Source: Lunularia cruciata (taxonomy: Eukaryota; Streptophyta; Marchantiopsida; Lunulariales; Lunulariaceae). Taken from it: DNA of 64,000 nucleotides. Within the stretch, counting starts at the first letter, position 1. Every line of letters begins with the position of its first letter. Shown here in pieces: positions 13,497 through 24,827 of this stretch. A model generated the notes under the pieces. The model saw only the letters and a program-made list of their open reading frames with translations. It ran no database searches and was not told the DNA's origin. Both the position numbers and the translations under genes were made by a program. The stretch is taken from positions 64,418,001 through 64,482,000 of the forward strand of contig OX419757.1 in assembly GCA_948567375.1 (NCBI GenBank), in the 5' to 3' direction.

Positions 13497-14689
13497 GCAA
13501 TATTTACTTTGATTTGTTATGTATTGATTTGTTATGTATGTGTATGCATGATATGTGAATTTCTTTTCTGTCAAATTTTATTACCGCAATAAATGATGCA
13601 TTGGATCACTCGAATTTAATAAGAAAGGCCCGGTGCGTCCAAAGGATGAAGAAAGAGAGAAACAAATTCAATTCTTGTCTCGTAGCTTTTGTCCCGAGCA
13701 GATGCTAGGCAGGGCAAGGGCAAACTTCCATGTCCAGTTTCCACAGTCTCCAAGATTTCTCGCGTTCTTGTCGTCACTAAAGTCAGTGAAATATTAAGAT
13801 TAAGACCGTTTGAGGGCTATTTGTTCTACTAAATTAGAATCTAGAAGGCCATAATAGTCGTGAAACTACCGTAGCCATCCATGGTGGCCCAAAGTCGTGC
13901 GTCCAAGCGGGGTCAAAGGAGAGAGCAAATGAACATGCTATTTGTCAATTTAGAAAATCCGATCGCACAGTTTTACGAGGAGGGAATCAGGTGTTTCCAG
14001 TGAGTCACTGTACCATGTTTTGAACGCATCGGATACTCTGTTGCAGAATGGGAAAGGGGGTTCACCTAGCGCTGTTGGAATGGAGCAGATATTTTCGAAT
14101 CCGGTCTGTTCGAGAATTCTGTGGATATCCAGCATTGTTTAAGGGATTCACTGACTGGACAGAGTAAAACTGTAAAAGCAATCGAATCCAAGACGAGACT
14201 TTCAGATTCTCTTCGTTTGTCCCCTGGAGACGGGACGGACGAACGTGGAACGGGAAGCATCCGAATCACAGGCTCGGGGCAGGTATGGAGAGGAACGTGG
14301 GAGGGCCTCGTAGGATTTGAATTAGTGCGGCGCGTATCGACTTCCGAATGATTTACGAATGTGAGGGGGAGGGGGAGGTTCGGGTTGGAGAAACCGAGGC
14401 AGGAGGAGGAGTCCGTGCGCCTGTGAAAGGAGGAAGCAAGCGTCGTTCTTCTACTACAGTCAAGTTCCGCTATAAGGACTTCCACAGTAGTCTCAAGCAT
14501 TTTACATAGAACGGTTCGCTTGTTCGAGAAATTTTACATTTCACAAACAACATATCAGAATCAAGTTATCTTCTTGTCAAAGCAAATTTTGGCCAGCACT
14601 GAGAAAGAAATCTCCACAGTTTTGCCTAACTTGTATTCGACGTTATTGATCAAATGAATGACAGCACAATTCGATATAAGAACCACGAG
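13497..14689. other. Intergenic DNA upstream of COI1
   Basis: Probably includes distal promoter sequence of COI1. Short frames on both strands lack domains. Confidence 0.4.
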
Positions 14690-15403
14690 CGGAGTTGAAC
14701 TGTTACAGGTGCGTGTCCCCTTCTCGTACCCCGGCAACTGCGGAAGGGAGGAAGTGGAAGAAGAGAAAGCGAGAGGAGGAAACGCTGGGGAGAGACGACC
14801 AGAGTGAGAAAGTGTACACTTTCCATGATATCTGCAGTGAACTGGAAGGAAGAAGAAGAAGAAGATGGGCGAGGACGAATTGAGGAATGGAATAGTGCAG
14901 TATCGGTAGAACAAGAGTGACAGTCAGTGCTGGAGTGGAAGAGTCCTGACGCACACGGACGTAAGGGAGGGAGGGAAGTGCGGGGTGGGGGAGAAGAAGG
15001 GTAGCACAAGAGAAGGGGCAGAGGAGAGGAGTAGCGAACAGAGAGGATAGAAGAGGAGGTGTGGTGGGGTGGTGGTGCGAGACCGAGAGGGGTGAGGAGT
15101 TGCAGCAGTGTATTCAGACAGCAAAGGATCAGACAAGACACGAAAGAAAGACGAGGGAGGGAGGAGAGTACGGAACTGGCTGCACCTTCTTCGCGTGGGG
15201 GGTTCGGCGGAGGGAGGTGGAACAGCAAGAGGACATAGATAGTAGAAAGGAGAGTGGAGAAGGGTTTTAGGACAGCCGGAAGGAGAACAAGAGCCAGAAA
15301 GACAGAAGCTTTAGGAGCAAACGAGCTGTTGTTGCTTCTCCGAGAGAGCAGAGAGGAGAAAGGAAGAAGGCGAGTAAAGATTGGTTGGGGTGGGAGGTAA
15401 GCG
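14690..15403 (+). promoter_or_regulatory. Purine-rich 5' leader/promoter of COI1
   Basis: About 700 bases before the COI1 start are dominated by GA runs on the sense strand (gaggaggaag, gggaggga types) and lack the AT-rich character of the flanks. This fits a long GA-rich 5' untranslated leader plus core promoter. I see no clear TATA box, and the transcription start cannot be placed. The long open frames on the opposite strand here (CT-rich; Ser, Pro and Leu repeats) are artefacts of this composition. Confidence 0.5.
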
Positions 15404-18400
15404 ATGGAGGTGAGGAGTCCGGCGGGGGCGAATACAGTTTCGGATGAGACACTTGGGTGCATATTTGCCCATCTAGACAGTGCCGGAGACCGGAGAGCAG
15501 TCTCACAGGTGTGTCGGCAGTGGAGGCGAGTAGACGCGCATACGAGGAAGCATGTGTCTATAGCAAACTGTTACAGCGTAGCACCTGCCGCTCTGTCCAG
15601 AAGATTTCCCAACCTGCAATCGTTGAAGATAAAGGGAAAGCCTCGAGCTTTTGAATACGACCTGCTGGTGCCGAACTGGGGTGGATATGCAAGGCCCTGG
15701 ATTGCAGAAGTCGCCCGGGGCTACTCGCAAAGGTTACAGAGTTTGTTGTTGCGTCGTATGCATGTCACTGATGCCGACCTTACATTGCTGGCTCAGTCTT
15801 GTTCCGAGTCCTTGTGGAGTCTGAAGCTACACAAATGCTCGGGCTTTTCCTCCTCTGGTATATATGACATCACCGCGTATTGCAGGTAGAGTTTCATTAT
15901 TCCTGATAGCTAAAGTAAAGTTGTCCGTTTAAGTCTGGTCTTTTAGCTATATTTGTCATGAGCTCCGCATTCTCGCTAACACCTTGTTTCTCCACTGCCA
16001 CTACTCAGACACGACGGCTAACCTCCCTCGTTCTGTCTATTTCGCGCATCAGTACAGCAGTGATGCGAAAATCTAGGAACAATATGGAGTTCGTCTTGTT
16101 TAAGAAGGCCGGCCATTCTCGCATTTGGGAGGAGTACCTGGTGTTTATATCTTTGTTCACCCCTTTCTCGCGTGTTCTCGCCTCTTGGCCATAGTTCAAA
16201 GAGTATCAGGCAATATAACACCCTACACAGTTTACATGTCCTAGTCCAGCCATTGCCTGCAACAGTGGACAAACAGCAGTGTTCAGCATTCGGACCGGGC
16301 ATGGATTGTCGGCTGGAAACACACGCCTACAAGAAATTGGCTGCGTTAGGCAGTTCACATCCTCGGACTTCGTTCCGTCAGTCAGATTACGTTCTGGAGC
16401 TGAAATCTCTTCTGGAGATCTGTAGGTTCTTCTGTTTGTTGGTCGGCGTAGTTTTGTCATTGTCATTTCAGGATATTACTCACAAATTTTCGTTGGGTAA
16501 ACATTGACTCTTACAAACAGCTGCCTAACTTTTGGGTATAGAAGAAGACTGCTATGCTAATTGGCTATCTCAAGTAGTACCCTTAGAACACGGTGTGTTG
16601 TGGGACATGATTACCGAGTCTTTATGCCGTTAACTCACGGTATCCAGGTGCAGCCTAGCCTGATCGTCTCTGTCTGTTGTATCCGTGCCAGTATCTTGTG
16701 GACTTCGTCACAGCCTCGGCGCTTGAGAGGTCACCCTTTGTCCACTCCTGTGAAGCAACACACGCAGCCACCTTCCCTTGGTGTAAAGGGTGAAGCGCTG
16801 TATTTAATTATGTACTATCCTGGAGTTGATTCTATAATAGTTCATCTCATGGTTTCGAGTCTTTGAAACGGGCTTTCTTCACTACCCTGCCTTAGTTGTA
16901 CTCGTGATGATATCAAGATGCTAGTGAATATGCGGTGCTCCGTTCTATAGTAAACGAAGGTCGCATGGCAGGGATTGGTCGAAATGGACCCGACGAGTGA
17001 CTTAACTAAGTTGGGCTCATATTGGGCTCATAGTTGGGCTCATATACATTCCCCGTCTTGTGTTTCAGTATTGAGTTCGAGGTCAAATGTACCTACTCGC
17101 ATCTTCCGGTTTCAATTCTGAGTTAGTGTTCTCCGGCCCGCAGAAATCTCAAGGTGTTATTCTTGGAAGAGAGCGAGATTGCGAAATCACAGAGAGACGG
17201 GGAATGGCTACACGAACTTGCACTGAATAATTTCACTTTGGAAGAGTTGAACTTCCAGTACACACCTTTGGAGGATATCAGTGTTTCAGATTTGGGGATC
17301 CTCGTTGGGAACTGCAAGTCTCTGAGGGCTCTCAAAATCAGCGAGATTGACATTCTAGATACAAGAGGTGTCTTGAGCAAAGCTACTGCGTTAAGGGAAC
17401 TTGGAACTGGTTGTTTTAGCGGTATTGTAGATCAACCTGTCGATCTCGAGTTCCCCAGATCTCTCATTTCTCTTTCCGGCCTCTACACTTTCAGTGAGTA
17501 CCATATCCCGATGGTGTACAGTCTCCTTGCGAACCTGAAGAAGCTTGACCTCAAGTATACGCTTCTCAGCCCCGGTGGCCATTGTCAAATATTGCAACAT
17601 TGTGTCAGTTTGGAAGAGTTGGAGGTATGACAATCGTTTGCTTTCTCATTCATGCACCCGTAAGTGATTGTCGGAAGGATAAATTTTGGTTGTAGACATT
17701 TTCTTTTCTCCTGCATGCTTTGCTTAGAGGGTTATTCGTTGACTATTATGGATCTTGAGCAAAGACTGAAGTCGGTCAGAAGGGTTCTCGAATTGTCCAT
17801 GAAAATGGTATTCGATGCCCGTGCCGTACCGTATCACAGCTAGTCCAGAGGAACTAGCCGTGCCGAGTGCGTGTCCTGATCTTGTGCATCTGGATCTAGG
17901 GAGATCATTCACTTGTATTACCCTGGTTTCAATCATAACATATTCGTATCTCGTATGATCAGGTGAGGAATGTGATCGGAGACGAAGGGCTGGCGGTGGT
18001 GGCCAGAACGTGTAAGCTGTTAAGGCGATGTCGAGTGGATGAGAGCGGGTGTGAAAGCTACTGCTCTCCTTTAGGTATCATGCCGATTGCTCAGAATTGT
18101 GTGAAGCTTGAGTTTCTCGTCATGTATGTGGTGGACATCAACAATGCTACACTTACTGCGTTCGGTGAGAATTGCCGCAATTTGAAGGACTGTCGTTTTG
18201 TTCTTCTTCCAACCCTGAAAACGGTGGCGGACTTACCACTGGACATTGGCGTAAGAAATTTGCTGAAAGGTTGCGAGAAGTTAACCCGATTCGCCTTCTA
18301 CGTGCGACATGGGGGCTTGACCGATACTGGCATGGGTTACATTGGGGAGTACGGAAGCAGATTGAAATGGATTTTACTCGGCTGTGCCGGTGAAAGCGAT

Positions 18401-18742
18401 GCTGGATTATACAATTTAGCTGTCGGATGTCAATCATTGGAGAGGCTGGAAATGAGAGATTGTCCGGTGACTGAAGCTGGACTAGCTTCTGCTGCCGTCA
18501 CAATGAAGACCAATCTCAAGTTTATGTGGGTACAAGGTTATCAGGCAACAGAGGCTGGTGGTAGAATTGTGGCGATGTGTCGTCCTTTCTGGAATGTAGA
18601 GATCTGTTCAGGATCGCCTCAGCTGCCAGGACAGCTTCTAGCTTACTGTACTTTAGCTGGACCTCGAACAGATTGTCCTCCAGAAGTCGACTTGTTATCA
18701 AACCCACAACATCGCCCATTGGAACTCGGAGATGGAATGTGA
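15404..18742 (+). CDS. COI1: COI1-type jasmonate/dn-OPDA receptor F-box protein
   Basis: F-box/LRR subunit of an SCF ubiquitin ligase that binds a jasmonate-type ligand together with JAZ repressors in the nucleus. Three exons join at GT-AG sites: 15404-15885, 17144-17624 and 17963-18742, giving 580 residues; I recall Arabidopsis COI1 as 592. The ATG at 15404 has an in-frame TAA two codons upstream, which fixes the start. The F-box is near residues 12-55, then LRRs. The protein aligns with Arabidopsis COI1 over its whole length: LSRRFPNL, KGKPRA, NWGGY, GEWLHELA, RNVIGD, FAFY, GGLTD, WVQGY, AGPRTDCP. Ligand or JAZ contacts kept are R81, L87, R345, Y376, R399, V401, Y434, R486 and W510. Position A384 of Arabidopsis is V374 here, and F89 is Y85. 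Residue matching is by my own alignment to the remembered family sequence. The first intron is 1258 bp and the second 338 bp. Confidence 0.95.
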
Positions 18743-20354
18743 GCGCCTTGAGCTGAAACTTGAACTCCTGAACTCCACTGAAACTTGTCAGCTGCAGGCG
18801 GTACAGCATCTTTTTTATTTGCTTGTCTGGAACTAGGTGTGTTCTCATGGATATGCACACCTCTTTAAACCGCGCCCCAAACTCGCTGCTAGATGAGCAT
18901 CCTGTTATCGGCGGCCACAGTCAAATCTCCAGGTCTTCAAAACACCAGATCACCGCGACATGGTTTGTCTTTGCAGACTCTCCTAAGTGTTTCTTGTGGA
19001 CATCTGTAGTTTCACCACTAACAGCAGACAATGATTTCTGTGATTCTGGAGTATCTTCATCCCTCACCATGTGAAGGTCAGTTTTGACAAGATATTGGGA
19101 TTGAATACCTTCACACTTCAGCTGCCGAATAGAGGTTTCAAAGCTATCAAGTTTTATCCTTACTTTACAAAATTTGGAGTAGATTACCTTAAGTGTCATT
19201 GTCTGTTTGTTCAGATTTTTGTAGGTTAGTAAGATGAGAGAGAGTCGTATGATCCTTTTCTCTATGAAGGTTTTGCTACATAGGTTAATCAAATTTCGGT
19301 TTCTCGTGAATACACCAACTGTTCGTGCTGTTTTGATCTCAGAAGTAAAGCTGCACGTCACATGGCGTTTTCTCCTGGCACATCATTGTCAATGTCAGAT
19401 TCCATAACGAATTCCAGGTGTACCGTCTTACCTAACTTGGAGTTTCACATCTAATCTGGATAAGCATTCGCCATCACACGTTTGTGTGTGTATTTAGTGA
19501 TTGTTTAACCTGATACTGGAAGGTTTGTATGTCAGGTGATTGATGATGAACTCCAAGGCTCACTGTTGTGGGGTATCGCCATGCCCTGCCCTTGGAGTGT
19601 TTTATGGTGCATCCCAGTTCCTGTCTAGTTTAACCTCCTTTCTGTCTTCCAAAACACGCAAAAAATCACATCATTTAAGCATCAAGTTCGATTCAAAGCA
19701 ATGTCAGATACGCCCTGGCTGCGGTGCAGTAGCTTCCATTGTTGGTCAGACTATGGCAGCGCAGGTGGTGGCTACAACCACGAGGGGGGTGTTGCTCCGG
19801 TCATGGTTTGCGACTATCTGCGAACTGGGCGAATTCTCGTGCATTCTTGAAAATTTATCCTGCATGTAGGCAGCGAACTCAGATTCGATTGTGTGCACCT
19901 CTTAAACACATCAGTCACATAAGTTTTCCCCCAACGCTTAATCCAGTTTAGCTGTGCACTTCTAGAAGAACCAGTTTGAGCTCTTGAATCAACTGGTTTT
20001 TGACCGTGGATGGTGGCTGAAGTTGAGCCAGATGTTCTGTATCTCGTGTACTCCATGAGTCGTTGTCCGACCTACTAACTACCGGATCAGCGGTGCTAGT
20101 TCCTGTAAAGTCTCACATGGAGCACCAAGTTGTTCCAGTCTTTCTTTGTCCCATCGGCTTGCCGAATTGACGGTCTCAAGCTGGAGGTGCTCTTCCTGGA
20201 TGTCGTCTAGTGCTCCGTAGGAAAACAGGAGGCTTTGACAGGTCTAAACTGTGAATGTCAAGATAACCGGAACAGGAGGATATCTCTCGGTCTGCCACCA
20301 TGTCTTCTAGCTTAGAAGGTTTAGTGTCTCTTTCTCCTCCTCTCGTCCACTTCT
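18743..20354. other. COI1 3' flank
   Basis: Contains the COI1 3' untranslated region of unknown length. The frames here (for example at 19540-19869) have no recognisable domain. Confidence 0.4.
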
Positions 20355-20626
20355 TCACGATTGGCGAGCACGAGCAATAACAAATCCACCAATGAGAAGA
20401 AGTGTAGTCGTTGTACCTGGCCATTTCCACGTAGTCAAGAAAAGCAGACTAACCCCGGTTGTCATGAACAACGATGCCAACTCTGAGCATTATAGCTGGT
20501 TAGAGAAAGATGGGTAAGTAACTTGTACACAGGGCATTGCAGGGTTTGATAGATATGTACGACACTTACAGTACCCAAGAAGTAGAAAAGGTCGTTTGCA
20601 CGGCCACAAGGGTTGGTTTCTGTTTC
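20355..20626 (-). pseudogene. Last two exons of an unidentified membrane protein gene, 5' part missing
   Basis: Reading the minus strand, an acceptor (ttacag) at 20627 opens a 57-base exon (20626-20570, protein ETETNPCGRANDLFYFLGT). A donor GTAAGT begins an 89-base intron. A final exon (20480-20355) encodes a hydrophobic stretch, LASLFMTTGVSLLF then TWKWPGTTTTLLLIGGFVIA, and ends RARQS-stop. Phases agree and the joined piece gives 60 residues with two likely membrane spans. I do not recognise the family. Directly upstream, within about 60 bp, begins retrotransposon copy B, so the element seems to sit in the preceding intron. No upstream exon was found beyond 24.4 kb. It may be a gene remnant, or a gene with a very large intron. 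The exon model rests on splice sites and composition only. Confidence 0.4.
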
Positions 20627-20683
20627 CTGTAATCTATCATAAGTTAAACAATCTATCAAACCAATAAAGTTATGCATCACATT

Positions 20684-23600
20684 GTAGTGTGAGTAGGCGG
20701 GGGAGAGTGTGGAGACGGGAGAGGAGAGGAGAGGGGGAGAGGAGAGGGGGAGACGTGAGACAATTTTGATAATTTCTGAGTGCTCTCTAGCATGTAGCAT
20801 TCGAGGGAATAGTCGATTCTCTTCGCTTTTCAATTTCGGTTCCATTGGTATCTAGATTGAAGACTATGGAGAATGGAGTAGAAAGTTATAAAGATTTTTT
20901 ATCTTTTTTAGGGTTGAGAGTGATCATTATACCTTGAGAGTGATGAGTGTGGAATTTTCATTTCTAATCTTTTGGTTTTCATGATTAAGTTCCATGTGAA
21001 TTTAATTTGAAAATTTTGGAGATAGAAATTGAAAGTTACGAGAGTTTATAGATTTTAGAGTTTGGAGAGATTGTTTTCTTATGTGAGTTGTGATGTGAGG
21101 GGTTGTGGTTTTGTAGATATGGGGAGATATGGAAAGGAGTATCATGTGTTACTATCATTATTCTTGTGCTAGCCATGGCTACACCTTCCCATGTGGGGTC
21201 GCCTAGAGCGGATCGAGTCACCGATGCTTTACCTCGCAAGGGGTAAAGACCCATGTAGGAAGGATGCACAAGGACTATGATTGGACCACTTGGGATGCTC
21301 ACGTGAGACGAGCGACCATATCGACAACAATGACACTCGGGATAACACACACTTCTTCTATACCTTCGTTGATCGTTCCAGGGATACCGATCGAGTCGTG
21401 GGAGTGGTTAGCTTCTCAGGCGGGTTGCATTTTGGGGTTATTTGAGACTAGTTTTCCATGTCCACGTCTATTCCATAGGCTACTCCGCACACTCCATGAT
21501 GAGGCTAGACAGGCTTTTCGCCTACCACTGGATCGTTTGGCATGTGATCCCTTGGATGAGTTAGCGTTGTTCCTATTCCTCCTACTCCCTCGATGGTGTC
21601 TTCGTTATGCTAGAGGGGGATGCGCGGGGCATAGAGAGGTGGCGGCTAGATTTCGTCAATTCCGAGCGGGGGATTGGGCAGCGCTTCAGGAGGAGTATGT
21701 TAGGGCTACACGATTTAGGAGACAGGCATTGCCACAGGATACCATAGATTCCACTCGATTACGACGATGTAGGACATTGGGTCAGGCGGGGGAGTTTAGT
21801 AGAGCAGCACGAGCATTACACCCTTTGTCTATAGCGAGTTCTACTGATGAGACCATCTCTTCCTTACGCTCATTGCATCCTATAGCAGTAGAGGGACTAC
21901 CACTAGAGGTCTTAGATTATCAGCCTGAGCAACTTTTATGTCTTGATAGGTCACTATTTACACAAGCATTGTGCATTGCCCCTCGCCTTTCCTCAGGAGG
22001 CTTGTCAGGGATGGTTTATGAGCACCTTAGAGATTGCTTCCAGGCAGATGATCCTTCTAGTGATTTTACTGAGTTGTTTCAAGTGGCTGCAGCAGTAGCG
22101 AGAGGAGACATTCCTATGTCTGTTAGTCGGGTCTTAGGTGCTAGTCGACTTCTCGCGATTGAGAAGGACACGAGAGGCATTAGACCGATTGCTATTGGAG
22201 AGATCTTTTTGCATTTGGTCAGTCGTACCATTGTCCTTCAGCATCGTTCTCACTTTCGACATCACCTTAGTCCACATCAGTTTGGAGTAGCTACACTTGG
22301 AGGATGTGAGGCTATATCTCTAGGCATTTGAGCACTCCTAGATATCCATCCGGAGTGGGTCATCCTACAGGTGGATGTTGAGAACGCTTTTAATAGCGTC
22401 TCACGTGCATCCATCTTTAGAGAGCTTAGGGAGGCTGGTGGATCCTTGGTGAGTCTCATTCCTTTTGTGCGGTCTTTTTATGGCTCTCCTGCTTCCCTTT
22501 ACTACCAGCATGGTGGTTCACAGGAGAGAGTCACCGTCTTGGAGTCAGCTGTTGGTACACGACAGGGAGATCCTTTGGGGGGCCCCTTATTTGCCATGGC
22601 TCACTTTAGAGCTCTCCTATCTACTACTTTGGCCATGCCAGGTTGTGTATTTCCCTCCTTGGCAGATGATACACACATCGTAGGCCCTGTAGATCAGATT
22701 AGGCAGGCCTTTGACTACTTGACTACCGAGCTACATCTAGTAGGCTTGAGAGTCAAGGTGTCAAAGTGTAGGGCATGGTCCCCTTTAGGTACCCCTCCCC
22801 ACCTTGAGCTTCCAGAGGGGTGTATCACATCCACAGATGGACTTTGTGTTCTTGGAGTGCCAATAGGATTGGAGGATTTCGTCACACGCTTCTTGGACGC
22901 TGCCCTTGCAGAGGATGTTCTCCATGTGGATGACCTTCCATTACTAGGAGATCCGTAGGTGGCATTTGGTATACTCTCTTCCAGTATTGCTCGTCGACCA
23001 TCCTACCTCATCCGTACAGTTCCCCCCTCACCGTCCTTCCTATCACGTCTGAGAGCATTTGATAGGAGGATTATGGGACTCTTTGGTGATATTATTGGAC
23101 CATGGACTTTTGAGTGTGTGATAGGGGATTTGGCACATAGACAAACGGCTCTACCGATCTCATGTGGTGGGGTTGGCTTGCTTTCTATGGAGGAGATGGC
23201 ACCTATAGCGTTTTTGGGTAGTTGGGCTCTCTCGGCACCCCTACTTGCCTATCATTTTGTGGTTGCTGATAGGCCGGTTTTGGAGACTTATGTGACAGAG
23301 GTGGAGGGAGGATTCTTTTCTCTCCAGGTGTTATTGCGACAGACGAGAGATAGTCTATCCCCACGAGCACGAGAGGGTTTTCCACTGTTTGCTTCACTAT
23401 TGTCAGATTGGACTAGAGGTCTACAGTCTTCCTTGATGGAGCGACAGTGTGAGCATACGTTACATTCTCTCTTAGTTGACTCGTCCATTCCTTAGGCTAC
23501 TAGAGCACGTCTACGCTCTTGCTCCGGCAAGGGTGCAGGCTCGTGGATCCTAGCTTGACCATGCATTAGGGCTTTCTGACTCGCACCGGCTACTTTCTCT

Positions 23601-24417
23601 ACAGCGATGAGGTTTCGCCTAGGTTTGGTCCACCCATCTGCATCTTCACTACTCACTTGTGAGTGTGGTTCTACACTAGATGCAGCGGTAGTCCACATGA
23701 CACGGTGTCCTTTTGGAGGACAGAGGATAGTTACACATGATGCCATTAGAGACATAGTGTTTGCTATGGCACGAGAGAGTGGATACTTAGCTTGGAGGGA
23801 GCGTTTGTATGCGTTGCAGACGACACGTGTCAGGGCAGACTTATACTTGGTCCGAGATGATCAGGTGACAGTAGCGGATGTCGTGGTCACGGACCCTACG
23901 TGGGATACAGTTTCGGAGGGAGTGATTACCCATCCCCCTGGATGGGCGGCGAGTGCAGCAGCAGGTCGCAAGGTCTCCAAGTATAGGGGCATGCAGCGAG
24001 GTCACCTCTTTGTTCCTCTAGCCTTGGAGTTATATGGAGCGATGGACACGGCATTTGACACATTTGTCAGGGAGTGCGCAAGAGCTTATCATGTTAGGCG
24101 TCAGGGGGTACCACTCTCACTCTCATACTTTGTAGCTTACTTTAGACAGTGTGTGTCCATTGCTCTACAGAGGGCAGTGGTTGGTGCAATCCATAGGAGA
24201 GCAATCACATTAGGTGATGTTTCTTCGGATGCTCCAGTTGTGTGTAGACCGTACGACTTGCATAGCTCGGATATCTTAGGTGCGGTAGGGCAGATTTCTC
24301 ATACAGACTCTATTGGGGCTTAGCCCCATGTTACCTTTTTTGTCTCTCCCTTGTACGGCTTGATGGGGTCTTCCCATCCTTCATTTTTCCTACGCGGTCG
24401 CCTTTTTCCTCATAAGT
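20684..24417 (+). mobile_element. RLE-type non-LTR retrotransposon, copy B (best preserved)
   Basis: Nearly full-length element of about 3.7 kb. A GA-rich 5' end and untranslated leader (20.7-21.17 kb) precede the ORF start at 21175, which is damaged by a short deletion in the C2H2 finger. One frame then runs from 21264 to 24323, broken by five stops (22329, 22956, 23493, about 23556 and 23577). The RT region is at 21.76-22.76 kb (RGIRPIAIGEIF; QFGVATLGG; VDVENAFNSVSR; RQGDPLGGPLFA; active-site LADD at 22659-22670). A CECG...H...C knuckle lies near 23658. The restriction-like endonuclease shows RADLYL (23832), ADVVVTDP and KVSKY (23970-23984). The non-A-rich 3' tail holds two hairpins. An 8-bp ATCACATT at both ends (20676 and 24418) may be the target duplication. 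The domain order fits R2/NeSL-like elements. Confidence 0.85.
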
Positions 24418-24480
24418 ATCACATTAGTTGAAGTCTTTCTACACAAGTGATTTTTCAATGATCATATGTGAATTATAGAA

Positions 24481-24537
24481 CATGAAAAGGGCGACCGCGT
24501 GTAAAACACAAAGGATGGGAAGGCCACACATAGATAT
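24481..24537 (-). mobile_element. Tail-only mini-insertion (57 bp)
   Basis: Minus-strand tail from within hairpin 2 to the 3' end (aaaagggcgaccgcg, aaaggatgggaaggcc). It is flanked by a long imperfect repeat of 23-24 bp (24457-24480 and 24538-24560) that differs by a small indel. Confidence 0.65.
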
Positions 24538-24647
24538 AATGATCATATATAATTATAGAATTAGATAGTTTGAGTTGATTGTTTATATATTTTTAGTATT
24601 GTACGTGTAATAGGACATATTTCTGATTGTGATGTCATCGGGCTTAG

Positions 24648-24827
24648 ATGTGCCATTACTATGAAACTCTTTGGGTTTACCTTGTACGACTCGGTGATAT
24701 CGTCTCGTCCATTTTGCTATCAATTGCGTGCGTCATAATCTACGGGTACTTCATCCTCAAGAAGAGACGACTTATAGTACGAGCATGTGCAAGAAGAAAC
24801 GAAATATGTACATTCTACCGAATATAA
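24648..24827 (+). CDS. Candidate small single-span membrane protein (59 aa)
   Basis: An ATG preceded directly by an in-frame TAG opens 59 codons ending in TAA. The product has a short N-terminus, one clear hydrophobic span (IVSSILLSIACVIIYGYFIL) and a basic tail (KKRRLIVRACARRN). That layout fits a small type III or tail-in-cytosol membrane protein. It could equally be a lone exon or chance. It lies between copy B and a short tail insertion, with no homology I recognise. Confidence 0.2.
   Translation: MCHYYETLWVYLVRLGDIVSSILLSIACVIIYGYFILKKRRLIVRACARRNEICTFYRI

Noticed and set aside
14650-15462. 270-codon minus-strand frame (and overlapping frames) before COI1
   Set aside because: Rich in Ser, Pro and Leu because it is the CT-rich antisense of the purine-rich COI1 leader; it overlaps the true COI1 start and has no domain.
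19540-19869. 109-codon frame in the COI1 3' flank
   Set aside because: No domain, no splice context and a composition like the surrounding non-coding DNA.
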